Made by a program: the position numbers and the translations under genes | In this document: positions 1-6,441 of the stretch, one piece after another | Numbering within the stretch: the stretch's first letter is position 1 | Layout: the number at the start of each line of letters is the position of its first letter | Source: an uncultured Flammeovirgaceae bacterium | GTDB taxonomy: Bacteria > Bacteroidota > Bacteroidia > Cytophagales > Cyclobacteriaceae | DNA length: 7,714 bases | Reading direction: 5' to 3' | NCBI GenBank assembly: GCA_937138955.1 | Contig: CAKZPJ010000197.1 | Span: 1-7,714 of the forward strand | The notes under the pieces: model-generated | What the model was told of the DNA's origin: nothing | Seen by the model: only the letters and a program-made list of their open reading frames with translations | Databases searched by the model: none

Positions 1-543
1 CTTATGACCGCACCAATTTACAATAGCTCCGTGTATCGGTCCCATTAAGTAGTGTAGTGGCAATAAGCCGTACATCCACCAGTGTGTTCCTGGTAGTTCA
101 GCATAAGAAATTGCCCAGATATAAAACAAGCTGTACATCACCCCCCAACCTACTCGCACGTACCAAAGGTCAGCAAACTTGTCAAAGGCAGGCCAATCCG
201 GTAAATCTTTGGTGAACCGAGCTTCCGGCTCTACTTCGTGATCCAAAATATTGTTATAGATGTTCTTAGTTTCCCACATCATGGAGAATAAGTTTTCAGT
301 ATGATGAGGCGAATGAGGATCGTCTTCCGTGTCGCTGTAAGCGTGATGCATTCGGTGCAATACAGCGTAGGCGCGAGGACTTAGGTACGATGACCCCTGA
401 GTAAGCCACGTTAGCAAATAGAATACTTTTTCCCATATCGGGTTCATCACAAACATCTTGTGCGCCGCGTAGCGGTGCAAAAAGAAAGTTTGGAAAAACA
501 ATGAGAAATACCAGTGAGCTAAGAAGAGTGCAATGATAATCAC
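1..543 (-). CDS. Acyl-CoA (delta-9 type) fatty acid desaturase, N-terminal 181 residues, 3' end outside window
   Basis: This is an integral-membrane di-iron desaturase that introduces a cis double bond into a saturated acyl chain and so tunes membrane fluidity. Two of the three histidine boxes are visible: HRYAAH at residues 23-28 and HRMHH at 63-67, the second followed by DTEDDPHSP. A hydrophobic stretch (residues 2-21) precedes box 1, and HGAIVNWCGH at 171-180 leads toward the third box, which lies past the window edge. The frame is closed by a TAA 12 bases upstream of a GTG at 541-543. That GTG is the only sensible start, and as I recall bacterial relatives begin at about this point (MII.LFLAHWY). 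The protein has no long N-terminal extension such as a cytochrome b5 domain. The gene follows the DUF4159 gene on the same strand after 155 bases, with its own promoter box. Family assignment is secure; chain-length and positional specificity are not readable. Confidence 0.93.
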   Translation of the reverse strand, partial: MIIIALFLAHWYFSLFFQTFFLHRYAAHKMFVMNPIWEKVFYLLTWLTQGSSYLSPRAYAVLHRMHHAYSDTEDDPHSPHHTENLFSMMWETKNIYNNILDHEVEPEARFTKDLPDWPAFDKFADLWYVRVGWGVMYSLFYIWAISYAELPGTHWWMYGLLPLHYLMGPIHGAIVNWCGHK

Positions 544-579
544 AAATGAATAATTTTAGTGGTAAATGAATTGGTTGGG

Positions 580-587
580 CAAATATA
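580..587 (-). promoter_or_regulatory. Bacteroidota -7 promoter box for the desaturase
   Basis: The minus strand reads TATATTTG, an exact match to the Bacteroidota primary sigma factor -7 element TAnnTTTG. It lies 36 bases before the GTG start, implying a short leader of roughly 30 bases. No clean TTG is present at the -33 position; only a T-rich GTTT occurs about 19 bases upstream. The box match is seen directly, and promoter activity is inferred. Confidence 0.5.
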
Positions 588-610
588 CAAAATATGAGTG
601 ATCTTAAACG

Positions 611-625
611 ATTGCAGAACGCAAT
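611..625. promoter_or_regulatory. Operator-like inverted repeat upstream of the desaturase promoter
   Basis: This is a perfect 5-5-5 inverted repeat, ATTGC-agaac-GCAAT, lying just upstream of the expected -33 region of the desaturase promoter. Its size and place suit a dimeric repressor or activator, but a 5-base arm is short and could be chance. There is no T-tract, so it is not a terminator. Confidence 0.25.
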
Positions 626-698
626 TATAGGCTAGAACTACTCAAAATATGACTCACTAACAATGCGTGCTGATAAGAAGTTCTCGTATCTTGACTTT

Positions 699-1382
699 CT
701 ATTCTGCCTGCGTGAACGCAAAAGCAATAATATTGGCTCCCATTTTTAAAGCTTGTCGGCGTACCTCTTCCGGATCATTGTGAATTCGCTGATCTTCCCA
801 ACCATTACCCAAGTCGCTTTCGTAGGAGTAAAAACAAACCAGTCGCCCCTCATATAATAGGCCAAAACCTTGCGCTGCCTCTCCGTCGTGCTCATGAATC
901 TTAGGTAGACCTTTCGGAAAATTGTATTTCTGATTATAAATCGGGTGATCAATAGGTAGCTCCACGAATTCCAGTTCAGGAAACACTTTTTTCATTTCAA
1001 GCCGGATAAACTCATCTAAACCGTAGTTATCATCTACATGTAAAAAGCCTCCAGAAATTAGATACTTTCGCAGATTTTCAGCTTCATCATTGGTCAATAC
1101 AATATTTCCGTGACCAGTCATGTACACATACGGGTACAAAAAAAGCTCAGGACTACCTACATCTACCACCTCTTCTTCCAGTGCTAGATTAGTATTTAAA
1201 TTGCTATTACAAAAGTCGATTAGGTTAGGTAAAGCCGTTTTATTAGCGTACCAGTCGCCCCCACCTTCGTACTTCACTTTAGCAATCATAATACCCTGAG
1301 CTACTACCAACTGCCCTGAATTCCCTAGCAGAAGCAGCAGGAGTAGTACTTTATTAAAGTTACGAGCAAGGAGGGTTGGCAT
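699..1382 (-). CDS. Exported DUF4159-domain protein
   Basis: This 227-residue protein belongs to the DUF4159 family, common in Bacteroidota. The family is generally described as having a class I glutamine amidotransferase-like fold but has no settled function. A signal peptide is clear: a basic start (ARNFNK), a leucine run at about residues 13-19, and probable cleavage after VVAQ near residue 29. Family landmarks follow in order: VKYEGGGDWY (36-45), YMTGHG (87-92), GGFLHVDDNYG (111-121), LPIDHPIY (142-149), KIHEHDG (161-167), CFYSYESDLGNGWED (183-197) and HNDPEEVR (201-208). The domain fills the mature protein. I chose the ATG at 1380-1382 over a TTG one codon upstream. It lies in the same direction as the desaturase but 155 bases before it, so cotranscription is possible rather than likely. 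Family assignment is firm; the role is unknown. Confidence 0.9.
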   Translation of the reverse strand: MPTLLARNFNKVLLLLLLLGNSGQLVVAQGIMIAKVKYEGGGDWYANKTALPNLIDFCNSNLNTNLALEEEVVDVGSPELFLYPYVYMTGHGNIVLTNDEAENLRKYLISGGFLHVDDNYGLDEFIRLEMKKVFPELEFVELPIDHPIYNQKYNFPKGLPKIHEHDGEAAQGFGLLYEGRLVCFYSYESDLGNGWEDQRIHNDPEEVRRQALKMGANIIAFAFTQAE

Positions 1383-1744
1383 CAAAAAAGTTATTTAGAA
1401 GCTAAATACTAGCTTTCAAACGACCCAGTAGTAAAAATCGTTTACCGGCTGCCTTTTTTCTTTTTTCAATTAATGCTTTGCAATATAAGGCTCCATTTAG
1501 CTGGCTAAATTATCAATATTTCATTTTTCTTGAATATTAATCATCTAACAAATATTCGTAATTATTAAAATTATCTAATGAAAACCCGCTGTTTATTGAT
1601 TCAATCATACTGCATATCTGCTTTTTTTACAAATTATCTTTATATTCGTGTTATTAATCTATCACTGAGTGGCTTGTTCCACATATTTTATCACCTATCT
1701 ATTATCTATCGCTGTCACTCCTTCTAACTAATACCCTATAAACT
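1383..1744. other. AT-rich divergent spacer between DUF4159 gene and PII gene
   Basis: No reading frame here looks like a gene. The spacer must hold the promoters for two divergent units. Near matches to TAnnTTTG on the plus strand occur at 1635-1642 (TATCTTTA) and 1641-1648 (TATATTCG), about 100 bases before the PII start, each with one mismatch and no TTG at the right distance. Three AATATT hexamers occur at an exact 18-base period (1515, 1533, 1551). A perfect 7-base tandem repeat, TATCTAT twice, lies at 1696-1709. I see no sigma-54 -24/-12 element and no riboswitch-like fold. Confidence 0.5.
1515..1556. repeat. Three AATATT hexamers at 18-base intervals
   Basis: AATATT occurs at 1515-1520, 1533-1538 and 1551-1556, start to start exactly 18 bases, with a degenerate fourth copy (AATTAT) at 1569-1574. 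The second and third copies also sit inside a 7-base inverted repeat, GAATATT/AATATTC, with a 12-base spacer (1532-1557). The hexamer is itself a palindrome. The spacing suggests a regulator array, but the surrounding AT richness makes chance a serious alternative. Confidence 0.3.
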
Positions 1745-2083
1745 ATGAAAAAGATTGAAGCCATTATCCGGACTTCCAAATTTGAACAGGTGGTAGAAGC
1801 ACTAGCCGATGCTGGAGTTGCTTTCCTGTCATTCTACGATGTTAAAGGGCATGGCCTAGAAAAAGAATATCGCACCTACCGTGGTACTACGTATGATGTA
1901 GGCTATATCCCTCGTACCAAACTAGAAATTGTAGTATCCGATGAGTTTCTACAAAAAGCGATTGATACTATTCTTGGTAATGCCAAAACTGATAAAGTGG
2001 GAGACGGAAAAATCTTTGTTACCCATTTAGATGAAGTCTATCGAATTCGTACGGGCGAAACGGGGCATGAGGCAGTTAACTAG
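1745..2083 (+). CDS. PII nitrogen regulatory signal protein (GlnB/GlnK family)
   Basis: This 112-residue protein is a full-length PII family member. Trimeric PII proteins bind ATP/ADP and 2-oxoglutarate and, when amtB-linked, insert their T-loops into the transporter to block ammonium entry. The family start MKKIEAII is present, as is the C-terminal signature TDKVGDGKIFV (about 82-92) and RIRTGE near the end. The T-loop carries YRGTTY (45-50): Arg46 matches the Arg47 that enters the AmtB pore in the E. coli complex, and Tyr50 matches the uridylylated Tyr51. By hand alignment the T-loop is one residue shorter than in E. coli GlnB. Gln39 is replaced by Glu39 and Lys58 by Arg57, both 2-oxoglutarate-site positions. 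It lies 65 bases before amtB with no terminator between, so the two form an operon. I leave the symbol open because glnB and glnK cannot be told apart here. Confidence 0.95.
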   Translation: MKKIEAIIRTSKFEQVVEALADAGVAFLSFYDVKGHGLEKEYRTYRGTTYDVGYIPRTKLEIVVSDEFLQKAIDTILGNAKTDKVGDGKIFVTHLDEVYRIRTGETGHEAVN

Positions 2084-2148
2084 TACCAATTAGCAATATT
2101 ATTCTATCGTATCTACTTCTTACATTTTATTAAAATCTACTATATCCT

Positions 2149-3405
2149 ATGGAAGGAATTTTCACTACCAATAACTTATGGATGATGATGGCAACCATCT
2201 TGGTGTTTATTATGCACCTGGGTTTTGCCTCGCTTGAGTCCGGTCTTACTCAATCTAAGAATACCGTCAACATCTTATTTAAAAATGCTACAATCTTACC
2301 CATTGGGCTACTTACTTACTGTCTGTGGGGCTTCAATATTATGTACCCCGGCGGCGATTTTGCCGGTGGTTTCTTTGGATTTGCTGGGTTTGGCCTGGAT
2401 ATGCCCGAAGGCGAGGCAGGATTAGCCGGTTATGCTGACGGTGCCTATACTTATTGGACTGACTTCATCTTCCAAGCTATGTTCGCGGCCACCGCGGCTA
2501 CCATTGTGTCGGGTGCCGTAGCCGAACGTATTAAACTACATAGCTTCCTTATCTTCACCGTTATCTATGTTGGGTTAGTGTATCCCGTGGTTGGTATGTG
2601 GAAATGGGGTGGTGGTTTCCTAGACGCGATGGAAACCCCATTTTACGATTTTGCTGGCTCTACTCTGGTTCATTCAGTAGGTGGTTGGGGCGCACTAGTA
2701 GGCGTAATGCTACTCGGTGCTCGGTTGGGCAAATACGTTGATGGTAAAATTCGACCAATTCCCGGTCATAGTATGCCACTAGCTACCATTGGGGTTTTCT
2801 TGCTATGGTTTGGCTGGTACGGATTTAACGGCGGTTCGGTACTAAGTGCTGATCCTGGACTAGTGTCGCTGGTGTTCGTAACTACCTCCTTGGCCGCTGC
2901 TGCCGGAGCCATTGGTGCTTTAGTAACCGCTTTGATTGTGGTTCGCTCCAACGATCTATCAATGGTACTCAACGGTATTTTGGGCGGACTAGTAGGTATC
3001 ACTGCTGGAGCTGATCAAATGGGCGTAACTGATTCTATTATTATTGGCTTAGTTGCAGGAGCCTTAGTTGTACTCGCTGTCGTTTTCTTTGACCGGATGA
3101 AACTAGACGACCCAGTTGGAGCCATCTCAGTTCACTTAGTATGCGGCATTTGGGGAACGTTGGCCGTAGGAATTTTCGGAGCTTTAGCCGGAGGAGCACA
3201 ATTTGTTAGCCAGTTGATTGGCGTAGGAGTCATCGGTGTTTTCTGTTTAGTTTCGGCCTTACTTATTTTCTATGTACTTAAAGTCACCATAGGCATACGT
3301 GTATCTAGGGAAGAAGAAATTGAAGGTCTGGATATTGGTGAGCATAAAATGCGAGCTTACCCTGATATGGTGGAAGACCACACGCAGGACAAAGTATTCA
3401 GCTAA
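2149..3405 (+). CDS. amtB: Ammonium transporter, AmtB/Mep/Rh family
   Basis: This 418-residue inner-membrane channel conducts ammonium as a homotrimer. It has about eleven hydrophobic helices and no separate cleavable signal peptide. The family signature starts at DFAGSTLVHSVGGWGAL, with Asp167 (E. coli Asp160) and His175; the second pore histidine is His329 in SVHLVCGIWG, so the twin-histidine pore is intact. FQAMF holds Phe108 and Phe112, in the region of the phenylalanine gate, and is followed by GAVAERI. The cytoplasmic tail keeps the conserved SREEEIEGLDIGEHKMRAYP pattern that contacts PII. The ATG at 2149 opens directly into MEGIFTTNNLW and no better start exists. It is the second gene of the PII-amtB operon, which ends in the intrinsic terminator at 3428. 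Expression is probably nitrogen-controlled, but I could not identify the operator. Confidence 0.97.
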   Translation: MEGIFTTNNLWMMMATILVFIMHLGFASLESGLTQSKNTVNILFKNATILPIGLLTYCLWGFNIMYPGGDFAGGFFGFAGFGLDMPEGEAGLAGYADGAYTYWTDFIFQAMFAATAATIVSGAVAERIKLHSFLIFTVIYVGLVYPVVGMWKWGGGFLDAMETPFYDFAGSTLVHSVGGWGALVGVMLLGARLGKYVDGKIRPIPGHSMPLATIGVFLLWFGWYGFNGGSVLSADPGLVSLVFVTTSLAAAAGAIGALVTALIVVRSNDLSMVLNGILGGLVGITAGADQMGVTDSIIIGLVAGALVVLAVVFFDRMKLDDPVGAISVHLVCGIWGTLAVGIFGALAGGAQFVSQLIGVGVIGVFCLVSALLIFYVLKVTIGIRVSREEEIEGLDIGEHKMRAYPDMVEDHTQDKVFS

Positions 3406-3427
3406 ATAAAGCTTAAAAAGAGTTTTT

Positions 3428-3460
3428 AAAAGCTGCTCTATCGGTTAGAGCAGCTTTTTT
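3428..3460 (+). terminator. Intrinsic terminator of the PII-amtB operon
   Basis: A perfect 13-base-pair stem (3428-3440 with 3446-3458) closes a 5-base loop (TCGGT). The GC-rich core AGCTGCTCTA is followed by a run of six T at 3455-3460. It begins 23 bases after the amtB stop and separates the operon from the tRNA. Confidence 0.92.
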
Positions 3461-3503
3461 CATATCTGATTGTCAGGTAATTTTAATATTGGCAAATTTC
3501 CCT

Positions 3504-3511
3504 TAGATTTG
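3504..3511 (+). promoter_or_regulatory. -7 promoter box for tRNA-Arg
   Basis: TAGATTTG is an exact TAnnTTTG match and lies 28 bases before the tRNA, implying a 5' leader of about 20 bases to be removed by RNase P. A TTG at 3489-3491 is only 12 bases upstream, too close for the usual -33 element, so the -33 box is uncertain. Confidence 0.55.
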
Positions 3512-3539
3512 CGACTCTTTACAGTAATCGCTGTAATCT

Positions 3540-3613
3540 GCACTCGTAGTTCAACTGGATAGAATACCAGATTTCGGCTCTGGGGGTTGAGGGTTCGAAT
3601 CCTTCCGAGTGCA
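3540..3613 (+). tRNA. tRNA-Arg, anticodon UCG
   Basis: A complete 74-base cloverleaf can be folded by hand. The acceptor stem GCACTCG/CGAGTGC is seven perfect pairs. The D stem is GTTC/GAAT with a 9-base loop. The anticodon stem is CCAGA/TCTGG around loop TTTCGGC, giving anticodon TCG at 3573-3575, which reads CGA. The variable loop has 5 bases, the T stem is GAGGG/CCTTC with loop TTCGAAT, and the discriminator is A. The 3' CCA is not encoded (ACTTTA follows) and must be added after transcription. It is a single-gene unit with its own promoter box and terminator. Confidence 0.96.
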
Positions 3614-3621
3614 CTTTAATG

Positions 3622-3665
3622 TAAGCGCAACTTATTATAAATCAATAGGTTGCGCTTATTTTTTT
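3622..3665 (+). terminator. Intrinsic terminator of tRNA-Arg
   Basis: A 10-base perfect stem, TAAGCGCAAC with GTTGCGCTTA (3622-3631 with 3649-3658), extends by five further mostly A-T pairs to a 7-base loop. It is followed by seven T at 3659-3665. It begins 9 bases after the tRNA. Confidence 0.9.
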
Positions 3666-3739
3666 GGTCAACTGTAGTAATAGTGCTAATAAGATTTAAA
3701 ATATTGACTTTTTGACAAATACTTTTTAGACCTAGTAGA

Positions 3740-3747
3740 TAGCTTTG
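3740..3747 (+). promoter_or_regulatory. -7 promoter box for the amine oxidase operon
   Basis: TAGCTTTG is an exact TAnnTTTG match, 55 bases before the ATG of the oxidase. A TTTG at 3711-3714 could be the -33 element, but its spacing of 25 bases is longer than usual. The terminator at 3622-3665 blocks read-through from the tRNA, so a promoter is needed here. Confidence 0.5.
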
Positions 3748-3802
3748 CGCTCAAATAGATTCAAGTACGAAATACTTCTTGAGTAACAGATACTAATTAT
3801 CT

Positions 3803-4963
3803 ATGACGCGGACAGAATTCTTACAAGTATGTGGCGCACTAGGATTGAGCGGACCACTCCGAAATATAGGCACTTCTCTCAGCAATCAGCATTCCCCGAA
3901 TTACCAGGGTAATATCATCATTATTGGTGCGGGAGCCGCCGGACTGACTGCGGGATATATGCTGAAGCAGCGAGGCATTAGCTTCAAAATTCTGGAGGCT
4001 AATACTAGCTACGGCGGAAGAATGAAGGTGCTTGACGACTTTGTTGATTACCCCATTGGACTGGGTGCCGAATGGATTGCTTCCGGTACCCTGCTCTTTG
4101 ATCAAATCGCTAACCGTCGGGGTGTTTCTGCGCAGATTGATACCGTAGGCTACACCCAAGACGATAAATACGGAGTGTGGTACAACGGTAAACTTGTAAG
4201 AAATGACTTAGGTACGTTAACCTACCGAAGATTTGTCAATAGCTCTTGGTTCGACTTCTTTGAGAAATTTATTATTCCCGAAATAGCGCAAGACATTCGT
4301 TACGAAAGCGTTGTACAATCGATAGACTACACTGGCAATAAGTCAGTGGTGAAAACAGTAATATCTGAATTTGTGGCTGATCAGGTAATTGTGACCGTGC
4401 CGCTAAAAATGCTGAAAGATGAAAGAATACGCTTTAACCCTCCCCTACCCAAAAAGAAATTGAAAGCTATTGATGATGCGGTGGTTTGGGACGGATTTAA
4501 GGCGTTTATAGAATTTAAAGAGAAATTCTATCCTGCGTTTGTAGACTTTGTGATCAATCCGGAAACTGACGGTCAGGTATCGTACTACGATGCGTCGTTT
4601 GGACAGAATAGCAAAAAAAACGTCCTGGGTCTATTTGCGGTAGGTGAACCGGCAAAAAAATACGGTGCGTTGCATCCTGACGATGTGAAGGACTACCTCT
4701 TAGCCGAGCTGGATGAGATATTTCCTAATCAGGCTACTCCCAACTACTTGCAGCACGTCGTTCAAAATTGGTCAACCGAGCCGTACGTAGAAGGGGCTTA
4801 CATCAGTGATTATACGGATGAGCGCGTAGTACGGACACTGCAAGCTTCGGTCGACAATAAGGTATATTTTGCCGGTGATTGCTACACCTCGGGCCGAGAC
4901 TGGGGCAATGTGCATAACGCCGTAGCGTCGGCTCAAGCTAGCGTCAAGGAAATAGTAGGTTAA
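3803..4963 (+). CDS. FAD-dependent amine oxidase family protein (flavin monoamine oxidase-like)
   Basis: This 386-residue flavoprotein should oxidise an amine or related substrate using FAD; the substrate is unknown. The N-terminal Rossmann motif is IIIIGAGAAG (38-47) with the ribose-binding acid at Glu65 in ILEA, followed by GGRM (71-74), the family's second FAD motif. The C-terminal part has NWSTEPYVEGAY (322-333) and YFAGD (355-359), then GNVHNAVASAQ, the usual final FAD-contacting helix. Lys233 in GFKAFIEF sits where monoamine oxidases carry the flavin-facing lysine, by my alignment. At 386 residues it is shorter than the usual 430-520, which suggests a reduced substrate domain. The start MTRTEFLQVCGALGLSG resembles a Tat signal but has one arginine and a weak hydrophobic stretch, so export is doubtful. 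It is the first gene of a run, 17 bases from the next. A protoporphyrinogen oxidase- or phytoene desaturase-like role cannot be excluded. Confidence 0.88.
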   Translation: MTRTEFLQVCGALGLSGPLRNIGTSLSNQHSPNYQGNIIIIGAGAAGLTAGYMLKQRGISFKILEANTSYGGRMKVLDDFVDYPIGLGAEWIASGTLLFDQIANRRGVSAQIDTVGYTQDDKYGVWYNGKLVRNDLGTLTYRRFVNSSWFDFFEKFIIPEIAQDIRYESVVQSIDYTGNKSVVKTVISEFVADQVIVTVPLKMLKDERIRFNPPLPKKKLKAIDDAVVWDGFKAFIEFKEKFYPAFVDFVINPETDGQVSYYDASFGQNSKKNVLGLFAVGEPAKKYGALHPDDVKDYLLAELDEIFPNQATPNYLQHVVQNWSTEPYVEGAYISDYTDERVVRTLQASVDNKVYFAGDCYTSGRDWGNVHNAVASAQASVKEIVG

Positions 4964-4980
4964 CGGCCATTGATGGTACT

Positions 4981-5358
4981 ATGAAACAGCTTTTTTTGCT
5001 ACTCACTCTTTTAATCACTAATTGCCTGCACGCTCAGAAGATTGATAAGCAGGACTTATACCGAACTTGGTATTTAGATAAATACTCAGACGCAGAGGAA
5101 TACTACCTGCCGCCCAAGAAGGAAATCGGAGACTATATTACCCTACGGAAAGATATGACTTACGAAGCTCAGTCAGAAGGCGTATTAGATTCCGGAACGT
5201 GGATGCTTAATACCAATGGTAGTTATCTGGAACTAAAGGGTAGTAGCCAAGAAACCCAGAAGCTATATGTGTATTTTGTCTCGCCCAAGTCGTTAGTCGT
5301 CATCTATGATGTGGATGAGTATCGTATCTGGGAGGTTCACTACGTTTCGTCAAAATAG
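4981..5358 (+). CDS. Small exported lipocalin-like protein
   Basis: This 125-residue protein has a clear signal peptide: MK, a leucine-rich core, then CLHAQ with likely signal peptidase I cleavage near residue 18. A cysteine at residue 15 (LITNC) is in lipobox-like position but the preceding Asn is non-canonical, so a lipoprotein is less likely. The mature part of about 107 residues is beta-rich and follows the Bacteroidota lipocalin-like pattern: LYRTWYLDK near its start, DYITLRKDMTY (51-61), SGTWMLNTNGSYLEL (71-85), then a hydrophobic strand and YRIWEV near the end. Such domains bind small hydrophobic ligands in some relatives; no ligand can be read here. It lies 17 bases after the oxidase and 9 before the next gene, so cotranscription is very likely. 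Family resemblance is moderate and function is unknown. Confidence 0.8.
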   Translation: MKQLFLLLTLLITNCLHAQKIDKQDLYRTWYLDKYSDAEEYYLPPKKEIGDYITLRKDMTYEAQSEGVLDSGTWMLNTNGSYLELKGSSQETQKLYVYFVSPKSLVVIYDVDEYRIWEVHYVSSK

Positions 5359-5367
5359 GTTCTACAA

Positions 5368-6441
5368 ATGAGGCTGAACTACTTAATTTTATGTTTGCTA
5401 CCGTTTACGTTTACCAAAGTATTTGGTCAAGAAACCATTGCCCTAAGACCTGCCGTTTTTAACCTGTCTACGAACGGAGTGTACGTGATGGCGGTTCAGG
5501 ATGAGCGCACCCATCGTGATCTGGGAACTCACAAAAATCTCGATGGCAATAAGGTAACGCTGTATATGGATCAGGGGGCGGAACAAGCCATCAAAAGCTT
5601 CTACGAAGCCTCCATGCCACCACGACTAGATGGAAAGCCGATTCTTATCAAGATTAAAGCACTCAATGTACAGGAGTCTAAAAGAAGAATGAACGGTTTT
5701 ATCGCTTGGGTGGCGCGCGCTCACATAGACCTAGTTTTTCTGGAGAAACAATCGGGTGAATGGAGCGAAGTCTTTACGATCAAACACAACGAAGACCAGG
5801 TTTTTGGGCTATACGATAAGCGAAGTTTATACAATACGCACGAAAGAAGAATACGAGCAGCATTGGAATACTGTATGCAAGCCTTTCTAAATACGTACGA
5901 AGAACAAAAAGATTTAGCAGAAAATCATTTTAACGTATCTAGAAGGCGACACCCAGTCGAACCTAGATTGGGTCAATGGTTTAATTTGGTAACAGCTAAA
6001 GCATTACGTAGCACCTACTTTGAGGGCTACGGCGTAAGCTACACCGGATTTGTGGATAGCGAAAAGGGGTTAATACGTCCGTACGAAACCTCGTTTGAAG
6101 TAACCTGGGCCCGACCAGAGGTTGCCGAAGAAAATGGCTTTAGGGAGGTAAACTCATTTGTCTTCCGGCCCGAACTGTATTTCTTTTACAAGCGGATCAC
6201 TCGCGGTATCTACGCTTCGCTGAGTGCTAATGTACCGGTTGGATACGAATCACTGGAAGACTTGGAAGGCGATAATTCTTTCAATTTTGTGATTGGCGCG
6301 GGAGCGAGCCAGGGTCTACGCATTATTCCTTGGGAAAGACGGGGACTGGTAATCGGTGCCGATTTTTTTCAGCAGTTTGAAACCTCCAAAGTCTATCGAT
6401 TCGATGCAGGAGTTGAGGTAGTAGTAGGCATAAATTTTTGA
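5368..6441 (+). CDS. Exported envelope protein of unknown function, probable outer-membrane beta-rich C-terminal half
   Basis: I do not recognise the family of this 357-residue protein. A signal peptide (residues 1-20, ending KVFG-Q) is clear. Residues about 22-185 form a mixed alpha/beta part with VYVMAVQDERTHRDLGT (38-54), a pattern reminiscent of YajG-like or transporter-auxiliary lipoproteins, though no lipobox is present. A basic, polar linker (about 180-200) follows. The last 150 residues alternate hydrophobic and polar positions as in beta strands (FRPELYFFYKR, GIYASLSANVPVGY, GLVIGADFFQQF) and end in phenylalanine (VVVGINF), as outer-membrane barrels do. About eight strands could fit, but this is inference. 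It is translated 9 bases after the lipocalin-like gene. The name rests on signal peptide and composition alone. Confidence 0.75.
   Translation: MRLNYLILCLLPFTFTKVFGQETIALRPAVFNLSTNGVYVMAVQDERTHRDLGTHKNLDGNKVTLYMDQGAEQAIKSFYEASMPPRLDGKPILIKIKALNVQESKRRMNGFIAWVARAHIDLVFLEKQSGEWSEVFTIKHNEDQVFGLYDKRSLYNTHERRIRAALEYCMQAFLNTYEEQKDLAENHFNVSRRRHPVEPRLGQWFNLVTAKALRSTYFEGYGVSYTGFVDSEKGLIRPYETSFEVTWARPEVAEENGFREVNSFVFRPELYFFYKRITRGIYASLSANVPVGYESLEDLEGDNSFNFVIGAGASQGLRIIPWERRGLVIGADFFQQFETSKVYRFDAGVEVVVGINF

Noticed and set aside
1669..1690. Possible sigma-54 promoter (TGGCTTGTTCCACAT) before the PII gene
   Set aside because: The GG and GC dinucleotides are not at the -24/-12 spacing and no TTGC element follows; only a 4-base GTGG/CCAC stem is present.
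1696..1709. TATCTAT tandem duplication as a regulatory or slippage repeat
   Set aside because: Two 7-base copies in AT-rich spacer are easily chance and do not align with a promoter element.
2225..3002. Overlapping frames inside amtB on both strands
   Set aside because: They are shadows of a strongly conserved transporter frame and encode no recognisable protein.
3540..3665. tRNA-Arg as an integration site for a mobile element
   Set aside because: No integrase, no repeated copy of the tRNA 3' end and no composition change are seen downstream; the tRNA is followed by a normal terminator.
3839..4159. Minus-strand frame of 106 codons inside the amine oxidase gene
   Set aside because: It opposes the FAD-binding domain frame, whose motifs are clear, and the shadow product has low-complexity, serine-rich composition.
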